A stretch of 64,000 nt of DNA from Pseudomonas lini (lineage in GTDB: Bacteria; Pseudomonadota; Gammaproteobacteria; Pseudomonadales; Pseudomonadaceae): the NCBI RefSeq assembly GCF_001042905.1, contig NZ_JYLB01000001.1, positions 496,001 to 560,000 of the forward strand, read 5' to 3'. Below the pieces are notes generated by a model, which searched no databases, was not told where the DNA came from, and saw only the letters and a program-made list of their open reading frames with translations. Shown piece by piece: positions 1 through 10,244 of the stretch. Positions within the stretch are counted from its first letter, which is position 1, and each line of letters begins with the position of its first letter. Made by a program: the position numbers and the translations under genes.

Positions 1-485
1 TCAATATAGGCAGCGAACACTATCGCGCCGGTTGGGCCCCCGGCTCGGCCCAGAACGATGTTGTTGTTCGTGTCCGTATAGAGAAGGATGCTGGTTCCAT
101 CGAGGGTATCCAGCTCGCTGTCCAAGCCATTGAGCGGTGCGCCGTTACTGCCGACGAAGCTGAGATCAGTAATGCCTGCTCCGGGGTCAACACTGATGGT
201 AAACGCATTGCTGCCCGTGTTGCCCGCGACACCGGTATAGCCACTCAAGGCCGCACCCGTTGCGGTACCTGCACCAAGTGCGGTCAAACGGGCAGCGAAA
301 GTTGAGTTCAGGGACGCCACCAGAATGTCGTTGTCGTCAGCGTCTCCCGCAGGGGTTGGGGTGGCGGTGAGGTTCTGCAACCCGGTCGTTTCGTCCAGCG
401 AAACGTCCTCGCCGGTGGCCACGACGCTCAGAGCGTTGGCGGTAATCGACGTTGTCAGCAATGAGTTTTGTTCGTCAAGAGTCAT
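1..485 (-). CDS. RTX/DUF5801-type large secreted protein, N-terminal fragment
   Basis: An open frame starts at an ATG at 483-485 on the minus strand and runs off the left edge without a stop, giving about 161 visible residues. It is rich in Thr, Ala, Gly, Asn and Asp and lacks Lys and Cys. No N-terminal signal peptide is seen, which fits type I (C-terminal signal) secretion. The stretch from about residue 75 resembles DUF5801 repeat-in-toxin domains: a hydrophobic strand with FTISVDPGAG, then DLSFVGSNG, then SILLYTDTNNN and IVLGRAGGPTGAIVF. GGGAAAAAAGTC before the ATG is a weak ribosome site. The family is mostly giant adhesins or calcium-binding surface proteins. Function beyond that cannot be judged because most of the gene is missing. 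Confidence 0.6.
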   Translation of the reverse strand, partial: MTLDEQNSLLTTSITANALSVVATGEDVSLDETTGLQNLTATPTPAGDADDNDILVASLNSTFAARLTALGAGTATGAALSGYTGVAGNTGSNAFTISVDPGAGITDLSFVGSNGAPLNGLDSELDTLDGTSILLYTDTNNNIVLGRAGGPTGAIVFAAYI

Positions 486-718
486 GACTTTTTTCCCGGG
501 CAGATGCGGTCATCGAGGCCTGACCGTTGACCTTTGGTCGTCACTATGGCTAAGCGCCACGGATTGCGCATTGCCCGATACTCCCAAGCGGGGTGGGAGT
601 TTCGGACTACTTGGGAGGGGAGACGGGATGGCGCGAAGGGGCCGCGCCTCTTTTAATGGGAAAGGCTGACTTTAAGCGGACGGCAGATGTGGCCAACAAA
701 TGCCGGCCGGTTCCTGAT
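486..718. other. intergenic region upstream of the RTX-like gene
   Basis: No convincing gene is seen. The stretch holds overlapping inverted repeats: ACTCCCA (580-586) can pair with TGGGAGT (594-600), and CTCCCAAG (581-588) can instead pair with CTTGGGAG (610-617). On the minus strand this would lie in the promoter or leader of the RTX-like gene. No clear -35/-10 pair was identified. Confidence 0.4.
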
Positions 719-854
719 GCCAGTCAGTTAAGCCACGGAACCTGTGGGAGCGGGCTTGCTCGCGAAGACGGCGGCACAGTCAATATTGATGTCGTCTGAC
801 ACACCGCTTTCGCGAGCAAGCCCGCTCCCACAGGGATTTCGCTTAACTGACCGG
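719..854. repeat. REP doublet inside a CAGTTAAG-ended palindrome
   Basis: Two inverted REP cores, GGAGCGGGCTTGCTCGCGAA at about 747-766 and its complement at about 809-829, are separated by about 40 bp. They are enclosed by a second inverted repeat, GCCAGTCAGTTAAGC at 718-732 and GCTTAACTGACCGG at 841-854. The same outer ends bound another REP pair at 10271-10401. REP doublets (BIMEs) are typical of Pseudomonas intergenic DNA and are mobilised by RAYT-type enzymes; none is encoded here. Confidence 0.85.
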
Positions 855-1020
855 CGTTGGGCCGCTTTCTCGATTTTGATAGCGCTCACGCGTTTAACGA
901 TGCGTGTTTAAAGACACTCCGTGTTACTTCCCGAAGGGCTACAAGACCTTGCGCCGTTACCTACGGTTAAGACAGAATCCGCCGGCTTGTGCGCCGATGG
1001 CCCGGGCTCTATCGTTTCCC

Positions 1021-1227
1021 TGTCGCTGAATAACAGCGATCGGGTTTGGTAGCCCGGTTTCGTATCACGGCGCATCGCGTCACCTATTATGGTGGTCATG
1101 CGCGGGGTCCTTTCGAGGGCGCCGGGAACTGATACGACCGGTCTACCAACCCGCGTATGGCCACCACCCTTCGTTGGTAGCGAGTGTGATGGCTCTTTTT
1201 AATAAACTCGTATCAGGAGTTTGATTT
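1021..1227 (+). promoter_or_regulatory. structured 5' leader of the DUF6124 gene with alternative pairings
   Basis: Arm A (1046-1067) holds TTGGTAG and CGTATCA. Arm B (1130-1149) holds TGATACG, ACCGG and CTACCAA and is the near-perfect complement of arm A. Arm C repeats both words: TTGGTAG at 1174-1180 and CGTATCA at 1209-1215, the latter touching the Shine-Dalgarno GGAG (1216-1219). Arm B can therefore pair with A, leaving the ribosome site free, or with C, burying it. Smaller hairpins sit at 1023-1039 (TCGCTG/CAGCGA) and inside the A-B loop (CACC 1081-1084 with GGTG 1091-1094; GCGCAT with ATGCGC). Leaders resembling this one precede DUF6124/DUF3077 genes in many Pseudomonas genomes, as far as I recall. 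The switch itself is inference. Confidence 0.6.
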
Positions 1228-1590
1228 ATGTTCAAAGTTACGCCCAACCCACCGGATACCGATCCGGCATCCCCGTACGAATCCCTCGATCCAAAAAAAC
1301 TCAACGAAGCCGCCGAGCGCGCCCTCAATTTCTACCTCAACCCGGCAGCGATCATGAACAACACCCCACGCAAACCCAGCACCATGTACATGGTTGCGCC
1401 GGATGTCGACCATGAAGCCTTGCTGGTTCAAACGTGCGAGAACCTGGCGTCGGCCAGTGTCATGGCCAGCAACATCGCTGCATTGGTGGAGGGCACCCAC
1501 CGCAATACCCTGCTGGCGCTTCAGCAAGTCGTCATGCTGGCTGAACTGGCGGTGAATCGAATGCTGGATAACTTCGTTCCACCCAAGTAA
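1228..1590 (+). CDS. DUF6124 family protein
   Basis: This 120-residue protein matches the Pseudomonas DUF6124 family along its length. It has the N-terminal FKVTPNPPDTD, the SPYESLD segment, a central tract with STMYMVAPDVD, and the C-terminal ASVMASNIAALVEG and NRMLDNF. It has no signal peptide or membrane segment and looks mostly helical in its second half. The start is fixed by CAGGAG eight bases before the ATG. The function of the family is not known to me; genes of this type are usually short single units with long structured leaders, as here. A strong hairpin terminator follows. Confidence 0.85.
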   Translation: MFKVTPNPPDTDPASPYESLDPKKLNEAAERALNFYLNPAAIMNNTPRKPSTMYMVAPDVDHEALLVQTCENLASASVMASNIAALVEGTHRNTLLALQQVVMLAELAVNRMLDNFVPPK

Positions 1591-1598
1591 TCACTCAG

Positions 1599-1637
1599 CC
1601 CTTTACCGAGAGGCTTGCCCCTCGGTAAAGGGTTTTG
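1599..1637 (+). terminator. Rho-independent terminator after the DUF6124 gene
   Basis: A perfect 12-bp stem, CCCTTTACCGAG (1599-1610) with CTCGGTAAAGGG (1621-1632), has a 10-base loop and is followed by TTTTG on the plus strand. It lies between convergent genes, so the hairpin may also slow minus-strand transcription leaving the LacI gene. Confidence 0.8.
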
Positions 1638-1642
1638 ATGGC

Positions 1643-2635
1643 TCACAACGACGTCCTGACCACCAATGGACAATCAACCGGCTGGGCGCCCGAGACCTCC
1701 AGGGCCTCGATCAGGTGCCGGGCGGCATTGCGACCGATCTCGTAGTACGGCAGTTGCACCGTGGTCAGCGGCGGGAGGAACAGTTCGGCGATGCCGATCA
1801 TGTTGTCGTAACCAAGCACGGCGACATCGGCGGGAATTTTCAGGCCACGGCCCAACAACAGCTGATAGGCACAAAAGGCAATCCGGTCGTTGCCACAGAT
1901 CAGAATATCGAACTGGGGGCGACCCTCGATGATGTGTCGGTCGAGGATGGCTGCGGTTTCACCATAGGCGTCATGATCGGAAAGGTCGTATTGCAGGAGC
2001 GCGTCAGGCGCCAGGCCGAATGCCTGACAGGCACGCTGCAAGCCTTTTTGTCGCAAGCCCCAGGCCAGACTCTGTTTTGGCAGATTGATGCACAGAGGGC
2101 GCCGATAGCCCTGGCTCAACGCGTGATGTACGGCTCGATACTGCCCCGTTTCGTCGTCTGGCACATAACTGACCAGGTCACTGTCATTGGCCAGGCAATT
2201 GGCGAGTACCAAGGGTTTGCTCTTCAAGCGCTCGGGAATGCTCACTTGGCGAAACCCCATGGCGCTGAAGATCAACCCGTCGGGACGGTGTGACAACATC
2301 AGGTCGATGTTCTGGTCGGTGGGCGGGTTGCTCAACAGGTTAAGGATGAACACATTCCAGCCCGCCTGCTGCGCGGTCTGTTCGATGGACAGCAGCAACT
2401 CGACCGCGAACGGTGTGGTCGCGGTGTCCAGTGCGAACACACCGATGGTGCGCGACTGGAGGTTGTCGCCGCGCATCTTGCGCGCCGACAGGCTCGGTAC
2501 GAATTGCAGTTCGTCAATGGCGCGACGCACCCGCTGAAGGGTTTCGGGGCTCAGTTTTTCCGGATTATTGAGCGCTCGAGAAACCGTCATCAGGGATACG
2601 CCGGCCAGCTGTGCAACGTCTTTCACTGAAGTCAT
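1643..2635 (-). CDS. LacI-family transcriptional regulator of the sugar locus
   Basis: The 330-residue product has the LacI helix-turn-helix at residues 3-22 (VKDVAQLAGVSLMTVSRALN), a hinge region to about residue 57, and a periplasmic-binding-protein-like effector domain to the C-terminus. Length is normal for the family. It is the last gene of a leftward set with a GH32 hydrolase and a sugar ABC importer. The 12-bp palindrome GTTAACGTTAAC between the binding-protein and porin genes is the obvious candidate operator. It is most likely a local repressor released by sucrose or a related sugar; the effector is inferred from the neighbouring hydrolase. Confidence 0.9.
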   Translation of the reverse strand: MTSVKDVAQLAGVSLMTVSRALNNPEKLSPETLQRVRRAIDELQFVPSLSARKMRGDNLQSRTIGVFALDTATTPFAVELLLSIEQTAQQAGWNVFILNLLSNPPTDQNIDLMLSHRPDGLIFSAMGFRQVSIPERLKSKPLVLANCLANDSDLVSYVPDDETGQYRAVHHALSQGYRRPLCINLPKQSLAWGLRQKGLQRACQAFGLAPDALLQYDLSDHDAYGETAAILDRHIIEGRPQFDILICGNDRIAFCAYQLLLGRGLKIPADVAVLGYDNMIGIAELFLPPLTTVQLPYYEIGRNAARHLIEALEVSGAQPVDCPLVVRTSL

Positions 2636-2710
2636 GCGAGGCGAGGCCGGTCAGGTTGACGCAGGATCATGACACAGGGCTCGGGCTTCTCGCGACTCGA
2701 ATGACGCCGC

Positions 2711-4213
2711 TCATAGCCATCCCGAGGCCAGAGGCCATGCCTTGGGAATCGAGACACGTCCGCCACTCCCGCTGGCAAACAGCTTCACTCCCAGACTGTC
2801 GGGCCGCGGATAGAGGCGACTGCTGAAGCTGAAGCGGCCGTGTTCGTCGAACACCTCGATGGAGGAGCGATCGAGAAACACGCGCAATTCCAGTCGCTCT
2901 TGTGTCGGGTCTATCGACACGCTGCGCTGACCGGTGACTTGCGCACCCGAGCGGCTGCGGTCCAGCACCAGACGCCGCAGCAATGCATCGTAGTAAAGCA
3001 AGGTCTCTTCATGGTCATCGTCGCTGCAACGCAAGGCGATTCCGAGGTGGCCGTCGCTGCAACCGCGCAAATCCAGATGCACATGGATTTCGAGCATGTC
3101 GCCATTCACTTGCGGCACGCACCGGGTTCCCGACTCATCCCACCAAGGCGTACCCGGCAATGGCGCCTTGCGCAGAGCGGTGAGCTCCCGTGCCGGATAC
3201 ACGCAAAGGCGATCGCCGTGCAGTTCAAGTTCGCGCGGTAAACCGAGCATGCCGCACCAGTGATGGGCCTGGCTCGGCATCGGGCTTTCCCACATGTCGA
3301 GCCACGCCCACAGCAGGCGCCGACCATCGGCAGCCACCAGCGTTTGCGCGGCATAGAAATCGTGGCCGTTATCCAGCTCGATAAAAGGCCCGCCGGTGAA
3401 GTGCCATTCGCTGTCGAGTTGGCCCACTCGATAACCGGTCTGGTACTTGTTCAGCCGTTCGTAACCCTCGGGTTGCATGCCTTGGGGGGAGTAGAGCAGC
3501 ACATCGCGTCCGTTCAGTCGGAACAGATCCGGGCACTCCCACATATAGCCATCGCCCTCGCTGCCGCTGGACACATAGTCGAGGAATTCCCAGGTGTGCA
3601 GATCCGTGGAACGGTACAGCGGGAGCAACGGCACATCGCCCAGACGCGCGCCGGCAATCAGGTACCAGCAGTCATCCTCCTGCCACACCTTGGGGTCACG
3701 AAAGTGCATGATCGTGTCTTGCGGCGCGGTCTCGATGACGGCGCCATGCTTGACGAACCGGATGCCGTCGGTGCTGGTGGCCAGGCACTGGACTTGGCGT
3801 ATCGAGCGCTCGTCACCCACTTCCCCCAGCCAGGTGTGCCCGGTGTAGATCAGCGCCAGGGTGTCTCCACACACCACCGCGCTACCGGAAAAACAACCGT
3901 CGCGGTCGAAGTCATCGCCGGGCGCCAGTGCAATGGGCAGATGCTGCCAATGGACCAGGTCGGCACTCTTGGCATGCCCCCAATACATCGGGCCCCATTT
4001 CGCGTCGAAGGGATGGTGCTGATAGAACACGTGGTATTCGCCACGAAAGTACACCACCCCGTTGGGGTCGTTCATCCAGCCCACGAGAGGGGCAATATGA
4101 TAACCGGGTCGATAATCATCGACGACGCGAGACAGACCCTCACGCAGCGCATGCTGCGCAATATCAAGGGCAGCGGACATTGGAACACTCATGGAATTCA
4201 AAGACACAGTCAT
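2711..4213 (-). CDS. GH32 beta-fructofuranosidase (sucrose or sucrose-6-phosphate hydrolase)
   Basis: This 500-residue protein has the three GH32 signatures in order: WMNDPNG at residues 46-52 with nucleophile Asp49, RDP at 172-174 (transition-state stabiliser), and WECPDL around 225-230 with acid/base Glu226. The rest is a five-bladed propeller and a C-terminal beta-sandwich. There is no signal peptide, so cleavage of the fructosyl bond happens in the cytoplasm after import. The first ATG overlaps the stop of the ABC ATPase gene by four bases; an internal Met at residue 8 is an alternative start. An ABC importer rather than a PTS favours unphosphorylated sucrose, turanose or short fructans as substrate. 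Confidence 0.92.
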   Translation of the reverse strand: MTVSLNSMSVPMSAALDIAQHALREGLSRVVDDYRPGYHIAPLVGWMNDPNGVVYFRGEYHVFYQHHPFDAKWGPMYWGHAKSADLVHWQHLPIALAPGDDFDRDGCFSGSAVVCGDTLALIYTGHTWLGEVGDERSIRQVQCLATSTDGIRFVKHGAVIETAPQDTIMHFRDPKVWQEDDCWYLIAGARLGDVPLLPLYRSTDLHTWEFLDYVSSGSEGDGYMWECPDLFRLNGRDVLLYSPQGMQPEGYERLNKYQTGYRVGQLDSEWHFTGGPFIELDNGHDFYAAQTLVAADGRRLLWAWLDMWESPMPSQAHHWCGMLGLPRELELHGDRLCVYPARELTALRKAPLPGTPWWDESGTRCVPQVNGDMLEIHVHLDLRGCSDGHLGIALRCSDDDHEETLLYYDALLRRLVLDRSRSGAQVTGQRSVSIDPTQERLELRVFLDRSSIEVFDEHGRFSFSSRLYPRPDSLGVKLFASGSGGRVSIPKAWPLASGWL

Positions 4214-5355
4214 AGGGCGCGTGCTCGTACCGGGCGTTGTGAAACGCCATCCGGCAGGGTTTCAATGGCGTGTGGGTGACGGCTCAAGGCCGCGCCGTCG
4301 GCGTCGAACAGGTGCAGGTTGTCGATGTCCAGCTGCAGCTCAACCCGATCGCCTGCCTGCCATCCGGCGCTGACTTCGCAACGACAGATCAGTGGTTCCT
4401 CCTGGCCTGTCTCGAGGTGCACATAGGTTTCGCTGCCCAGGTATTCGACGGCGGTCACGACCACGCCGGCGGTTCCATTTGCCGCCTTGAGCGACAGGTG
4501 CTCTGGGCGAATCCCCAGGGTCAGCTGCGTACCTGCCACCAGCTTCGAGCTGTCGAAGGGCAGGGACGTGATACCCCATACGAAGGTGTCGACCAGGCTG
4601 GTTTCGCCTGGCGTTTGCAGGCGTGCCGGCAGAAAATTCATCCGGGGCGAACCGAGAAAACCGGCGACAAAGCGGCTGGCCGGGCGCTCATAGAGTTCGC
4701 GCGGTGAGCCGACCTGTTCTACGCGACCACCATTGAGCACGACAATTTTGTCGGCCAGGGTCATCGCTTCAACTTGATCGTGGGTGACGTAGATCATGGT
4801 CGAGCCGAGTCGAGCATGCAGCCGGGCGATTTCGTTGCGCATCTGCACCCGCAAGGACGCGTCCAGGTTGGAAAGCGGCTCATCGAACAACAAAATGTCC
4901 GGCTCCCGCGCCATGGCTCTGCCCATGGCCACACGCTGACGTTGCCCGCCGGACAGTTCCTTTGGCTTACGTTGCAGCAGTTTGTCCAATTGCAGGATTT
5001 GCGCCGTTTTCAGCACGCGCTCGCGCAGGCTGGTCTTTTCCGTCTTGGCCAGTTTGAGGCCAAAGCTGATGTTGTCGTAGACGCTCATGTGCGGGTACAG
5101 CGCATAGGACTGAAACACCATGCCGACGCCACGCTCGCGCGGCTCCAGGTCGTTGACACGACGCCCGTCGATCAGCAGGTCGCCGCCGCAGATCGAATCC
5201 AGCCCGGCGATCAGTCTTAGCAGGGTCGACTTTCCGCAGCCCGAAGGGCCGACGAACACGACGAATTCACCCGCTGCGATTTCCAGGTTGACGTCGCGAA
5301 GAATCCGCGCGCCGCCCAATTGTTTGTTCACGTTGTCCAGTTTCAATTTGATCAC
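4210..5355 (-). CDS. sugar ABC transporter ATP-binding protein (MalK/UgpC type)
   Basis: The 381-residue protein has Walker A GPSGCGKST at residues 36-44, signature LSGGQRQR at 134-141, and Walker B ILLFDEP ending near residue 160. A long C-terminal regulatory region with OB/TOBE folds is typical of the MalK/UgpC branch that powers CUT1 sugar importers. It would dimerise under the two permeases encoded just upstream. The 3' end overlaps the GH32 gene by four bases (ATGA), so import and hydrolysis are translated together. Confidence 0.92.
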   Translation of the reverse strand: MIKLKLDNVNKQLGGARILRDVNLEIAAGEFVVFVGPSGCGKSTLLRLIAGLDSICGGDLLIDGRRVNDLEPRERGVGMVFQSYALYPHMSVYDNISFGLKLAKTEKTSLRERVLKTAQILQLDKLLQRKPKELSGGQRQRVAMGRAMAREPDILLFDEPLSNLDASLRVQMRNEIARLHARLGSTMIYVTHDQVEAMTLADKIVVLNGGRVEQVGSPRELYERPASRFVAGFLGSPRMNFLPARLQTPGETSLVDTFVWGITSLPFDSSKLVAGTQLTLGIRPEHLSLKAANGTAGVVVTAVEYLGSETYVHLETGQEEPLICRCEVSAGWQAGDRVELQLDIDNLHLFDADGAALSRHPHAIETLPDGVSQRPVRARAL

Positions 5356-5382
5356 GATGCTGTTCCTTGTCTTTGTTGGGCA

Positions 5383-6225
5383 TCAACCCTTTAACGCGCC
5401 GGCAGTGAGACCGGAAACGATTCGGCGCTGGAAGATCAGCACCAGAATCACCAATGGGACGGTGACCACCACCGAGGCGGCCATCAACAACCCCCAAGGC
5501 AACTCATGGGGGCTGCCGCCGGAAATCAAGGCGATGGCGACCGGTACCGTGCGTTGGGTGTCGGTAAGGGTGAAGGTCAGGGCAAACAGGAACTCGTTCC
5601 ACGCTGCGATGAAGGCCAATAAGCCAGTGGTGACCAGTGCGGGCCAGAGCAACGGCAACAGCACGCGGGTCAGCGTGACCCAGGGCGAGGCGCCATCCAT
5701 GATTGCCGCTTCTTCCAGTTCATGAGGCAGTTGCCCCATGAACGTGGTCAGCACCCAAACGGTGAAGGGCAGGGTGAAAATCGTGTAGCTCAGAATCAAT
5801 GCCCAGGAGGTGTTGTAAAGACCCAGTGCGCGGATCACTTCGAACAGCCCCGACAGCACCGCGACTTGGGGAAACATCGACACGCCAAGGACCATCATCA
5901 AGACGGTGCCACGGCCACGGAACTTCACCCGGCCCAAGGCATAGGCGGCGGTCAGGCTGAGGAACAGCGCCAGTGTCACCACGCTAAGCGCGACCACCAG
6001 TGAATTACCGATAGCTCGCAGGAATGAGGCTTGGCTGAGCACTGCCGCGTAATTGGAGAAGTCGGGGTTTTTGATCCAGTAGCTCACCTCGAACAAGGCG
6101 CTGGATGGCTTCAGCGACGTGACGATGGCGTAGTAGAAAGGGAAAACCGCATAGAGCAGTAACACCCCGATCAGGCACCAAAACCCGAGGCGCAACAGCG
6201 CTTTTTTCAGTAGGCGCAGGCTCAT
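5383..6225 (-). CDS. sugar ABC transporter permease (MalG type)
   Basis: The 280-residue membrane protein has about six hydrophobic segments and the EAA loop EEAAIMDGASPWVTLTRV that docks on the ATPase. I start it at the ATG at 6223-6225, which overlaps the stop of the partner permease by four bases and gives the usual MalG length. A longer open frame extends to 6630, but its N-terminal part is the antisense shadow of the partner permease. It would form the inner-membrane channel together with the MalF-type protein. Confidence 0.9.
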   Translation of the reverse strand: MSLRLLKKALLRLGFWCLIGVLLLYAVFPFYYAIVTSLKPSSALFEVSYWIKNPDFSNYAAVLSQASFLRAIGNSLVVALSVVTLALFLSLTAAYALGRVKFRGRGTVLMMVLGVSMFPQVAVLSGLFEVIRALGLYNTSWALILSYTIFTLPFTVWVLTTFMGQLPHELEEAAIMDGASPWVTLTRVLLPLLWPALVTTGLLAFIAAWNEFLFALTFTLTDTQRTVPVAIALISGGSPHELPWGLLMAASVVVTVPLVILVLIFQRRIVSGLTAGALKG

Positions 6226-7184
6226 GACCGGACCTCCAGTTGACGACGTCCGAGGTAGAGATAAAGCAGGGCGATGACCGCTACCACCAGAAACAACAGC
6301 GTCGAGGCCGCGCTGCCGTAACCGACGTCCTGGAACTCCACCAGGTGCTGACGGGCATACACCGACATGCTCATGGTGCTCGATGAGTTCGAGGTCAGCA
6401 CATAGATCACGTCGAATACCCGCAGCGAGTCGAGGATGCGGAAGATTGCCGCCACCAACAATGCAGGCATTAATAGGGGAAGGGTGACACGCCAGAACAC
6501 TTTCAGCGGATGAATGCCATCGACCCTCGCGGCTTCGTAGCAATCGCTCGGCAACATCTGCAAGGCCGCCAGCATCAGCAGCGTGACAAACGGGACGGTC
6601 TTCCAGACGTCGACGAGGATCACTGCCCACATCGACAGGTCCGCATCGGCCGTCCAGGCCAGGGGCGCGTCAATCAGGCCGAGGCTCAGCATCAGGTGAT
6701 TGATGATGCCGAACTGGTCGTTAAGCATCCATGACCAGATCTTTGCCGAGACAATGGTCGGAATCGCCCAGGGAATCAGAATCATCGCCCGCACCAGAGA
6801 ACGTCCGGTGAATTTGATGTTGAGCAGCAACGCCACCAACAGTCCCAGTACGACTTCCAGTCCCACCGACACCACGGTGAAATGCAAGGTGTTGCGCACC
6901 GCGTTCCACCATTGTGGATCGACCAGGATGCCCGACCAGTTGGTACCGTTGTGGAACAGATAATTGCTCAGGCCGATGAAGGATCCGCCACCGGTGTCCG
7001 ACAGACTGGCGTCGGTCAGGCTGAACCAGAATGTGCGCAGTAGCGGCCAGGCCGCCACCAGGGCCAGGCACAGCAACATCGGTGTCAGAAACAGCCAGGC
7101 GGCGCGTACCCGGCGTCGTTGTACGGGCGTTTCCCTGGTGAGCAGAAGCTCGTCACAGGGGACATGGGTAGTAGAGACAGACAT
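6222..7184 (-). CDS. sugar ABC transporter permease (MalF type)
   Basis: The 320-residue inner-membrane protein begins with about 26 cytoplasmic residues, then a transmembrane segment (AAWLFLTPMLLCLALVAAW) and five more predicted helices. Its EAA loop reads YEAARVDGIHPLKVFWRV. It pairs with the MalG-type permease whose gene overlaps its 3' end, and receives sugar from the binding protein encoded 21 bases upstream. Family and order are standard for CUT1 importers; the substrate is inferred from the GH32 gene in the same operon. Confidence 0.9.
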   Translation of the reverse strand: MSVSTTHVPCDELLLTRETPVQRRRVRAAWLFLTPMLLCLALVAAWPLLRTFWFSLTDASLSDTGGGSFIGLSNYLFHNGTNWSGILVDPQWWNAVRNTLHFTVVSVGLEVVLGLLVALLLNIKFTGRSLVRAMILIPWAIPTIVSAKIWSWMLNDQFGIINHLMLSLGLIDAPLAWTADADLSMWAVILVDVWKTVPFVTLLMLAALQMLPSDCYEAARVDGIHPLKVFWRVTLPLLMPALLVAAIFRILDSLRVFDVIYVLTSNSSSTMSMSVYARQHLVEFQDVGYGSAASTLLFLVVAVIALLYLYLGRRQLEVRS

Positions 7185-7205
7185 GGTGATTTTCTTCCTT
7201 GTGGC

Positions 7206-8480
7206 TTACCAGTTCCGGCGTTTGATGCGTGTGAGTTCGCTTTCCAGCTCGGCCAGCGCCTGATCGACAGGCAACTCGCCCGCCAGCACGCCATGCACTC
7301 GATCGAAGAACGCATTGGAGACCCGTGGATAGCGATCGGCGGTTATTGAGGCGGGGCGCATGACCCCATCGTTGAGAATGCTGTGCAGCTGAGCGTAATA
7401 AGGCATGGCCGCGAGCAATTCGGGGTCTTGATAGAGTGACTCGATCACCGGGTTATAGGCGCCTATCAGGGCGCGGCGTTTTTGCTCTTGGGCACTGGTC
7501 AGGTAGCTCACCAGTTCTGCCGCAAGTTTTGGATGGGCGCTGTAACGCGATACCGCCAGACCCCAGCCACCGAGGGTGGATGCATGGGTGCCGGTCTCGC
7601 CGCCACGGGGCAGGGGAGCGACCCCGACCTTGTCTTTTACCGCACTGTCCTGGCTTTGCACCAAGGCCCAGACATACGGCCAGTTACGCATGAACAGCGC
7701 ATTGCCCGACTGGAATACGCCCCGGCCTTCTTCCTCGGTGTAATTGAGTACGCCACGCGGGGAGATGTCTCCTACCCAGCTTTTCGCCAGGGTCAACGCC
7801 GTTCTTGAGGCCTGGCTGTTGACCACGATGTCGCCTTGCGGATTGACCAGCCCGCCTTGCGGTTGGCTGCTGATCCACTCCAGCGCATTACACGTCAGGC
7901 CCTCGTAGGCGCGCCCCTGAAAGATGTAACCCCAGGCATTGGGATTCCCGGCAGTGCGCTCGGCCTGTTGAATATTCCGGGCGGTAGCGGTCATTTCTTC
8001 CCAAGTCTGGGGAACCTGTTGGTTGTACTTCTCGAGCAAGTCCTTGCGGTAATACAGCAGACCCGAGTCGGTGAACCACGGCATCGTCACCAGCCGTCCG
8101 TTCACCGTGGCGTTATCCACCTGTGCCTGGAAGTAGCCTTGTGTTGCGTTGGCAGGAAGCACCTCGCGCAGATCCATCAGATGTTTGGCCAGCATTCCCG
8201 GCCACACCATATCGATTTGAATGATGTCGATGTCGCTGGACTGCGCACTGAGGATCTGTTGGTAGAACGACAACCTCTCGGTTGCCGAGTTAGGTGTTGA
8301 GACCACCTCGACGTGGTTGCCGGTCTGTTTCGACCACGCCTCGACAGCCTCCTTGCAGAGTTGTAACTCCGCCCCCACCGCCCCACACGAGATCGTCAAA
8401 TCGGCTGCGCTCGAGAGGGATGGAAGCCCGGCAAAAAGGGTGAGCAGTGCTGCTGGAAGGAGAGATTTCAGCTGTTTCAT
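7206..8480 (-). CDS. sugar ABC transporter substrate-binding protein
   Basis: This 424-residue protein has a Sec signal peptide (Lys at positions 3 and 6, hydrophobic core, likely cleavage after SSA near residue 25). The mature part resembles the trehalose/maltose-binding branch of family 1 binding proteins, with ADLTISCGAVG at its start. It would capture the sugar in the periplasm after entry through the porin encoded divergently. It is the first gene of the leftward operon; the palindromic LacI-type site lies about 30 bp before its start codon. Confidence 0.9.
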   Translation of the reverse strand: MKQLKSLLPAALLTLFAGLPSLSSAADLTISCGAVGAELQLCKEAVEAWSKQTGNHVEVVSTPNSATERLSFYQQILSAQSSDIDIIQIDMVWPGMLAKHLMDLREVLPANATQGYFQAQVDNATVNGRLVTMPWFTDSGLLYYRKDLLEKYNQQVPQTWEEMTATARNIQQAERTAGNPNAWGYIFQGRAYEGLTCNALEWISSQPQGGLVNPQGDIVVNSQASRTALTLAKSWVGDISPRGVLNYTEEEGRGVFQSGNALFMRNWPYVWALVQSQDSAVKDKVGVAPLPRGGETGTHASTLGGWGLAVSRYSAHPKLAAELVSYLTSAQEQKRRALIGAYNPVIESLYQDPELLAAMPYYAQLHSILNDGVMRPASITADRYPRVSNAFFDRVHGVLAGELPVDQALAELESELTRIKRRNW

Positions 8481-8510
8481 AAAGCCCTCTTTATTTTTGT
8501 TTTAAGAAAA

Positions 8511-8522
8511 GTTAACGTTAAC
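8511..8522. promoter_or_regulatory. LacI-type palindromic operator
   Basis: GTTAACGTTAAC is a perfect 12-bp palindrome with the central CG expected for LacI/GalR-family operators. It lies in the 169-bp divergent promoter region between the binding-protein gene (minus) and the porin gene (plus), so one repressor dimer could control both. The LacI-family gene at the far end of the operon is the likely ligand protein. Confidence 0.75.
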
Positions 8523-8628
8523 ATCGCCAAATGTAGCAGCGTATTTGCGATGAGGCATCCTTTTTTTCATGGGTTTGGACAATTCAGAATTCATAGGAAA
8601 AAGGTCAGTCGCGGCAACAGAACAATAA

Positions 8629-10215
<1,587 letters not shown>

Positions 10216-10244
10216 TTTCTGCTTCATCTGCGACAGGCCGAACC

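Noticed and set aside
908..1099. 63-codon minus-strand frame in the DUF6124 leader
   Set aside because: It overlaps the structured leader arms and has no ribosome site; similar frames appear wherever this leader is conserved, so it is likely spurious.
6226..6630. N-terminal extension of the MalG-type permease frame
   Set aside because: The extra residues are out-of-frame shadow of the partner permease gene; the ATGA overlap at 6222-6225 gives the proper start.
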